Shown here piece after piece: positions 61,341 to 64,000 of a DNA stretch of 64,000 nucleotides. The notes under the pieces were generated by a model. It did not search any database. It had not been told where the DNA came from and saw nothing but the letters and a program-made list of their open reading frames with translations. The DNA lies in assembly GCA_012862575.1 (NCBI GenBank), contig BLSF01000032.1, positions 62,001 to 126,000 on the forward strand, written 5' to 3'. The stretch's first letter is position 1. Each line of letters opens with the position of its first letter. The DNA comes from Parietichytrium sp. I65-24A (lineage: Eukaryota; Sar; Bigyra; Thraustochytrida; Thraustochytriidae). Both the position numbers and the translations under genes were made by a program.

Positions 61341-63776
61341 TCCCGCTGCAACCCAGTTTCACTCCTCGCTCATCCCTGCTCCCCGGCCGGTCTTCTCGAG
61401 CCTCCCAGCAATCGGCGCGCTCTCCTTCTGTCCCAAACAGCCCTGTGCTCCCTGTGGCTCTTTTTCATTCACTGCCGCCCTGCGTCCTGCGTCCTGCGTC
61501 CTGCGTCCTGCGTCCTGCGTCCTGCGTCCTGCGTCCTGCGTCCTGCGTCCTGCGTCCTGCGTCCTGCGTCCTGCGAGACGTGGTATACTTGCTCGCCGCC
61601 AAGTCCAGCACTGGTGGAACGTGGGTGTGCGACGAGTCCGCTCGGTGAAGGAAAATGGCAACGGGCCAGGCGTGAACTGTGACTACTGTGACTACTGTGA
61701 CGGTGAATGTAATGTCGTGAGAACACTGCTCCTGTCTCTACTGAGTCTGCAATGCTGTGGCTGAAACGCTATGAGAGCCGCCTTGACCTTGCCCACTTTC
61801 ATCGTTTTTTTTTGTAGCTCCTTTGGCTGTGTCCTCATGTCACCATTCACTGCAAGTTGCTTACTCATGCAAATTAGTAAAAAGCCAATCCAGCATCATA
61901 CACACACACAAGTCAGTACTGACTCATTGAGAGTAGCAGTGCATGGCATTTGGATCTGTGTTGTGACTTACTGTGTTCCGCTCATGTTCATTGATTGATT
62001 ATGTCCTGAACATGAATGAATGAAATGGTTGCAAAAAAGCAACGCGAAAACTTTGAACAACCCATTTCACGTGCGATAGGAAGGTCGAAGGACTCACCCA
62101 CCTGCAGTAACTTACCTCAGGCTTCACACAACACAAACAAACTCTTATTCTCTTCTCCCCCCTTCCCACCTTTACCCTTATTCATCATCTCGCCTCTCCC
62201 CCCTTCCCCATTGCACTGGTGAGCCTTGTACGGGACAAACGCTACGAATCCTCCATTTCCCCCGCTCGCTCCAGCGGTTGGACCCCAGGTGTGCGCGTAA
62301 GGTTATGGTGCGCTCGAACTAATGTGAAGTGAACAACACGAACGCTTGTCCAGAGAAGGTTGATCGCACCAAGGTTGACTATGTCATGCTTCATGCTTCA
62401 TTCTGCAGCTTCATGGTCCACGATCTGCGATCCGCGATGTACGACGCAAGGCAAGGCGACGCATTGACTCGACGATGGGAAACGAGCAAAGGAAAGCAGG
62501 GCTCGGCTGTATCTGTGACAATGCGGAATTCTGCAGTCTGAGTGAGTTGTGGAAAGAAAGGCTTTTGAGCTCGGTCCGCATGCGAAAAAGCGGTTAGTCG
62601 AAGCCCTTTTTCGTTTGATTTTAACGATTTCGGAAAGGATGGAAGAGATCCAACGCACGATGCCCAGCCTTTCGCTTGCGGCCTGGCTTCAGAAGGCCTC
62701 AGAGCGCGAGCCATCCCCGCGCGATGGCAATGGTGCTCGCAGAGTCTATTTAAAAAGGGAAATGCGCGTTGCTTCCTGGTCCGTCGCGCCGCTCTTCTCC
62801 CCCTGGCATTTTCAGGCCTGCCAACTCTGGCCACACTAAGACGCCCGCAAGAGAGCTTTTCGTCGTCGCCAGCAAGTGCTTTCGGCTTCTTACCCCGGTC
62901 GGTTCCATCCATGGCGACCACACCATGCTTGCACAGCAAAGATGAGCAGAGCAGAGAAGAGAAGAAAGAGCTTGGCGTGGGCCCGGCGACGCCCCTTTGG
63001 AACCCACCGACAGTGGCTCCTCAATACAACCAGTTAGAGCAGAGCCCGGCACTTCACTGCATCATGATCTCCCGGACCGACCATGTATCAGTAACTCTCG
63101 TTGCTCTCTTCGCGTTTCACGCGTTTCACACGCGGACGACGACGCTCATCTTGTGAATGTCCAGTCCGTGCGTACTTTGGTTCATAATTCAGAACTAACT
63201 GTAAATCACAACTCAGATTTCTGTTGGATCAGTTCAATTCATTCATACGAATTCTGAATTCGCTGTCAGAGCAACATTAAGAAACAAGGGGATCAATAAA
63301 CGAAGAAGCGAAGAAAGAAAGAAACAAACAAACAAACAAGGAAGGAAGAACAAGAAGATGTCGAACAGTGAGTGGAACCAGTGACTGATTGCCTGACAGC
63401 GAGTGCCCGAACAAGTCAAGTATTGAATATTGGTTCTGTCCATTCAGACCGGACAAATCAATCCTCGCAAACGATATCGCACCACTTTCCGCCAAAACCA
63501 GCATTTACCTCCATCTCTCCGCGCACCTCCGCGCACCTTCGCGTACCTCCACGTCCGTCCACGCACGTTCACTGCGCACAATCTCTCCACCCACCCCTAC
63601 TCTCCCGCTAACCAACTCCTACCCACCGGATTGACAGCCCCCCCGCCTTCTCACACTTCCCCACACTCCCCACACTTCCCACGGCCCCTCAAGTCCCACA
63701 GTAAAGAGAAGTAAGGAGAAAGAAAGAGAGAGAGAGAGAGCAAGAGTACGCGCGTTGCACAGCAGCAGCATCATCG
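61341..63776. other. Intergenic, no confident gene
   Basis: 2.4 kb. After the minisatellite there are mixed-frame open stretches (62391-62939 minus and 62549-62839 plus) that overlap each other and show no domain. AGTACT occurs near 61915. A GA-rich tract at 63712-63742 forms the leader of the next gene. Confidence 0.45.
61481..61574. repeat. Heptamer minisatellite (TGCGTCC)n
   Basis: 13.4 uninterrupted 7-bp copies, 141-234 bp upstream of the mucin-like gene's ATG. On that gene's sense strand the unit is AGGACGC. Confidence 0.95.
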
Positions 63777-64000
63777 ATGGGCCAGGAGCGCGAGGATCAG
63801 TACTACCGTGAGCTGCTGGCTCGCGTGGACAATGCGATCGTGGAGACGCGCGACACGCCGCGGAGAAGCGCAGCCACCGCCGCGTGCGCCAGCGCCTGCT
63901 CGTCGTGCGCGCAAAAGGCCGCAGCTGGCGCTCTCATCGCCGCGGCGGTGTTGGTAGAATGCTGCGTTTCGCTCAAGAACACCGTCACCGGCGCCACTGC
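63777..64000 (+). CDS. N-terminal part of an unknown protein starting MGQ
   Basis: An ATG at 63777 opens a frame that runs without a stop to the window end (74 full codons). It begins MGQEREDQYYRELLARVDNAIVETRD and continues into an Ala/Cys-rich helix with several Cys residues. Gly at position 2 could allow N-myristoylation, although the following residues are not an ideal match. GC-rich third positions, as in other genes here, and a GA-rich leader ahead favour a real gene. The family cannot be recognised from this part. Confidence 0.5.
   Translation, partial: MGQEREDQYYRELLARVDNAIVETRDTPRRSAATAACASACSSCAQKAAAGALIAAAVLVECCVSLKNTVTGAT

Noticed and set aside
60364-61764. Plus-strand 466-codon open frame, Gly/Val/Ala-rich
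   Set aside because: Shadow of the mucin-like gene, then translation of the heptamer array; the minus-strand frame has the clear head-TM-repeat layout.
62391-62939. Minus-strand 182-codon ORF
   Set aside because: Overlaps a plus-strand ORF of similar quality; composition and lack of domains suggest noise.

Overview
This is a nuclear window from a flagellated, intron-poor unicellular eukaryote. My best guess is a heterotrophic stramenopile of the labyrinthulomycete (thraustochytrid) type; this is inference from gene content and style, not from a marker gene. The reasons are: short GT-AG introns mostly near 5' ends, flagellar genes (centrin, an outer-arm docking-complex coiled-coil protein, a MAK/LF4-type kinase), a peroxisome set, a Pro/Thr/Ser-repeat surface protein of a kind common in stramenopiles, and compact genes separated by GA/CT-rich spacers and short minisatellites.

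Layout. 0-7 kb: C-terminus of a VAP-type ER protein, centrin (its first exon is only the ATG), a PPIL1-type cyclophilin, and PEX2 diverging from a tail-anchored PEX26-like gene. 8-13.5 kb: a double-PH protein, a four-Myb-repeat SNAPC4-like protein and an Ala/Glu/Pro-rich protein with a basic-aromatic patch. 13.5-17.3 kb: a long gene-poor stretch with a dense GTAC cluster. 17.3-30 kb: UBE2T, two coiled-coil flagellar or flagellar-like genes converging, an LRR protein, an RCK kinase and a small coiled-coil protein. 30.4-34.7 kb: a decayed DNA transposon with a DUF6729-like zinc ribbon, a transposase tail and a Ulp1 protease. 35-42 kb: a remarkable single gene fusing an acetolactate-synthase-like ThDP enzyme to an aldehyde dehydrogenase, then a peroxisomal multifunctional beta-oxidation enzyme ending in AKL. 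43-54 kb: ribosome genes (FCF1, eL30, RRS1), a Ran-binding FG protein and a membrane-anchored tubulin-tyrosine-ligase-like enzyme. 55.2-59.0 kb: near-duplicate blocks separated by single N bases, best read as contig ends that overlap. 59-64 kb: a TLC-domain membrane protein, a mucin-like type II membrane protein, and the 5' end of a gene running off the window.

Functional threads are peroxisome biogenesis and fatty-acid oxidation (PEX2, PEX26-like, MFE), motile flagella (centrin, ODAD1-like, RCK kinase), ribosome assembly (FCF1, RRS1, eL30) and DNA repair or transcription (UBE2T, SNAPC4-like). Two non-coding patterns recur upstream of start codons: arrays of 7-8 bp units, often with a GGACG core on the sense strand, and clusters of GTAC. 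The strongest candidates for something new are the ThDP-ALDH fusion, the promoter minisatellite pattern, the GTAC clusters, and the eL30 intron hairpin.
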